Positions 61,895 through 64,000 of a stretch of DNA of 64,000 bases are shown piece after piece. This DNA is from Streptomyces sp. NBC_00078 (GTDB lineage Bacteria; Actinomycetota; Actinomycetes; Streptomycetales; Streptomycetaceae). The notes beneath the pieces are model-generated. The model was given only the letters and a program-made list of their open reading frames with translations. It was not told the origin of the DNA and made no database searches. Every line of letters starts with the position of its first letter. Position 1 is the stretch's first letter. Location of the stretch: NCBI RefSeq assembly GCF_026343335.1, contig NZ_JAPELX010000001.1, positions 5,952,001-6,016,000 of the forward strand, read 5' to 3'. Both the position numbers and the translations under genes were made by a program.

Positions 61895-64000
61895 TTGAGT
61901 CGTGAAACTGACACTCCGTCCTCCGGGCCCAACGGGCGCGGCGGAGCCGCATACCCGTCGGGCACGCCGCCGTACGGGACACCCACGGCTTCCGACGCCG
62001 GTACGGATGCGGGCCGTTCGGCCCCGCAGCCGGAGGACCGCAAGACCGAGACCACACTGACGACCCGGATCCGGATCAACATCCCCGGGTCGCGGCCCAT
62101 TCCGCCCGTCGTCGTGCGTACGCCCGTCGCGGACACCGAGGGCTTCGAGGAGACCTCGCAGTCCGAGGGCCAGGCGCCGGGGGCGACCCAGGCCATGGGT
62201 ACCGTCGAACCGCCGGGCGAGCCCGCTCCGTCCGCCGAGGGTCCGGCGAGCAACTGGTTCGCGCCCCGCAAGCCGGCTCCCGCCAAGGGCGGTCAGGGCG
62301 GCGGCGCCACCAACGGGGCCGGTCTGCCCGGCGGTTCGGGTGCACAGGGCGCGCCCGCCGCGGGGGCCGGGGCTCCTGGCGCGGGCGCCGCTGGCGGCGG
62401 TGCACGGCCGGGCGCCGGTCGTCCCGGCGGCGTGGTCGGCTCCATGAGCGTGCCGGGCGGCTCCCGCCCCGGTGGCGCGAACGGCGGCGCTCCCCGCCCC
62501 GGCGGGACGAACGGCGCCGGGCTGCCCGGTGCGACCGGCGGGCCGGTGGCTCCCGGGCACGGCGGCGGCACCGGTTCCTTCGACGTCACCGAGGCGCTGG
62601 CCGCGGGACCGCTCGGAAACGGCGCGCGTCCCGGCGGCGAACCGCGCCGCGACGACCTGCCGTACTTCTCGGAAGGGGAGCACGGCGTCCCGAACGGGCC
62701 GGGCGGCCAGGGCGGCTACGGCGGCGCGAGCGGCTTCAACGGCCCGGGCGGCCACGGCGGCGCGGGCGGCGCCCAGGGTCCCGCGGGCCCGACCGCCGGA
62801 CCGGTCATGGGCGACAGCCCCCTGACCGCACCCCTCGGCGGCGCACCCCTCGGTGGCGCCCCTGCCGGACCCGGCTCACATGCCGGACTCGGCGCACCCG
62901 CAGGCCCCGGCGGCATGGGCGGCCCGCACGGCGCCGGTCTCGGCCCCGGTGGCGGCCTCAGCGACGACACCGCGATCCTCACACCGCAGAAGCCGGCCCC
63001 GGCGCCGGGCACACAGGGCTACCCGGCCCCGGACAACGTCTCCGGACACACCGTCACCAGCAGCATGCCGGTCGTGCCCACCGACGCCAACTCGCCCTTC
63101 GGGCCCGGCGCCCACACCGACGGCCCGCTGCCGCACACGCCCCCGAAACTGCCCGAGCCGGTCGCACAGAACGTGCCGGCGTCATCCGCACCCAAGAAAA
63201 AGAAGAAGGGCCGCAACAAGCTGGTGCTGGTCGGCACCGGCGTGTTCGTCCTCGGCGGTGTCGCGTACGGCGCCGGGCTGCTGATGAACCACTCCGACGT
63301 ACCCAAGGGCACCACCGTGCTCGGCGTCGACATCGGCGGCGGCACCCGCGACGACGCCGTCAGGAAGCTCGACGAGGCCTTCGGCGACCGGGTGAACAAG
63401 CCGCTGAAGCTGTCGGTCGGCGGTGACACCGTCACCCTCAAGCCGGATCAGGCGGGGCTGCAGTTCGACGAGCAGGCCACCGTCGCCGCGGCCGCGCAGA
63501 GCGACTACAACCCGGTCTCCGTCATCGGCTCGCTCTTCGGCAACCACCGCGTCGTCGACCCGGTGATGCCCGTCGACGAGGAGAAGCTCAGCGCGGCCCT
63601 GAAGACCTCGGCCGGCGGCTCCGGATCGATGACCGAGGGCACGATCGAGTTCAAGTCCGGCAAGGCCGTCGCCGTCTACGGCAAGGCGGGCAAGGGCATC
63701 GACGTCCCCAAGTCGACCGAGGCGGTCAAGGAGGCGTACCGCAACCAGGTGGAGACCAACGCGACCTCCCCGGTGACGGTCGCGACGACGACCCAGCAGC
63801 CGTCGGTGACCAATGCCGAGGTCGACCGCGAGATGAAGGCGTTCGCCGAGCCGGCGATGTCGGGGCTCGTCACGGTCAAGACGGACACGGGTGTCTCGCT
63901 GCCGCTGAGCCCGCAGAACTCCCTGTGGAAGTTCCTCAGGGTCGAGGCCGTCAACGGCAAGCTCGTCGACAAGCCGGACCTCACCGCGCTCAAGGAGCTC
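61895..64000 (+). CDS. Large membrane-anchored protein with PG_binding_4/VanW-like domain (3' end outside window)
   Basis: At least 702 residues from TTG 61895, preceded by GGGAG. Residues 1-425 are Pro/Gly/Ala-rich and disordered. A KKKKKGRNK stop-transfer and one membrane helix (LVLVGTGVFVLGGVAYGAGL, about 436-455) follow. The exported part has TTVLGVDIGGGTRDDAVRKL, typical of the peptidoglycan-binding_4 domain found before VanW and L,D-transpeptidase-like domains, and a second copy starts near residue 600. Probably a cell-wall protein. The gene continues past the window. Confidence 0.8.
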   Translation, partial: MSRETDTPSSGPNGRGGAAYPSGTPPYGTPTASDAGTDAGRSAPQPEDRKTETTLTTRIRINIPGSRPIPPVVVRTPVADTEGFEETSQSEGQAPGATQAMGTVEPPGEPAPSAEGPASNWFAPRKPAPAKGGQGGGATNGAGLPGGSGAQGAPAAGAGAPGAGAAGGGARPGAGRPGGVVGSMSVPGGSRPGGANGGAPRPGGTNGAGLPGATGGPVAPGHGGGTGSFDVTEALAAGPLGNGARPGGEPRRDDLPYFSEGEHGVPNGPGGQGGYGGASGFNGPGGHGGAGGAQGPAGPTAGPVMGDSPLTAPLGGAPLGGAPAGPGSHAGLGAPAGPGGMGGPHGAGLGPGGGLSDDTAILTPQKPAPAPGTQGYPAPDNVSGHTVTSSMPVVPTDANSPFGPGAHTDGPLPHTPPKLPEPVAQNVPASSAPKKKKKGRNKLVLVGTGVFVLGGVAYGAGLLMNHSDVPKGTTVLGVDIGGGTRDDAVRKLDEAFGDRVNKPLKLSVGGDTVTLKPDQAGLQFDEQATVAAAAQSDYNPVSVIGSLFGNHRVVDPVMPVDEEKLSAALKTSAGGSGSMTEGTIEFKSGKAVAVYGKAGKGIDVPKSTEAVKEAYRNQVETNATSPVTVATTTQQPSVTNAEVDREMKAFAEPAMSGLVTVKTDTGVSLPLSPQNSLWKFLRVEAVNGKLVDKPDLTALKEL

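Overview
The window is chromosomal DNA of a Streptomyces or close relative. It has very high GC, frequent GTG and TTG starts, translationally coupled operons, BldK-type oligopeptide permeases, a mycothiol gene (mshB), an actinobacterial succinate dehydrogenase operon and a large RsbU-type phosphatase. Products were assigned by reading motifs by eye; no database search was run.

Left part (1-24 kb): the 3' end of a polyphosphate glucokinase, a small membrane protein and ychF come first. The 3' end of ychF is duplicated 1.45 kb downstream. The interval holds an RHH/PIN toxin-antitoxin pair and six copies of a 10-bp repeat, which looks like the remnant of a site-specifically integrated element. 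Scrambled debris follows: an SDR-type reductase fused to a DUF234 ATPase piece, with the reductase's own tail lying inverted nearby. Ordinary genes then run from a LysR/SDR divergent pair through a SNF2 helicase, an internally deleted serpin, a GntR regulator, SPOR and NUDIX proteins, two anti-sigma-type ATPase/phosphatase genes, envelope proteins and the sdh operon.

Middle part (24-36 kb): a peptide-binding lipoprotein carrying a translated repeat in its leader, a second lipoprotein, typA, and then a complete five-gene oligopeptide ABC transporter (cluster 1: binding protein, two permeases, two ATPases).

Accessory part (36-52 kb): an AT-richer secreted protein, a nested pair of insertion sequences (an IS4-family element inside an IS5-like element), a SigE-family ECF sigma factor with a membrane partner, a VOC pseudogene, two more RHH/PIN-like toxin-antitoxin pairs, several broken pieces of oligopeptide-transporter ATPase genes in both orientations, a third peptide ABC transporter on the minus strand (cluster 3) with a DasR-like site upstream, and a frameshifted amidohydrolase. 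This block separates two paralogous transporters and looks like a recombination and insertion hot spot.

Right part (52-64 kb): cluster 2, a close paralogue of cluster 1 with the same gene order, then an S9 prolyl oligopeptidase, a tiny membrane protein, mshB, a membrane protein overlapping mshB, and the start of a large membrane-anchored PG_binding_4/VanW-like protein cut by the window end.

No clearly new defence or biosynthetic system was recognised. The best leads for something undescribed are the ychF-anchored element and the toxin-antitoxin/transporter-debris hot spot between the two BldK-like operons.
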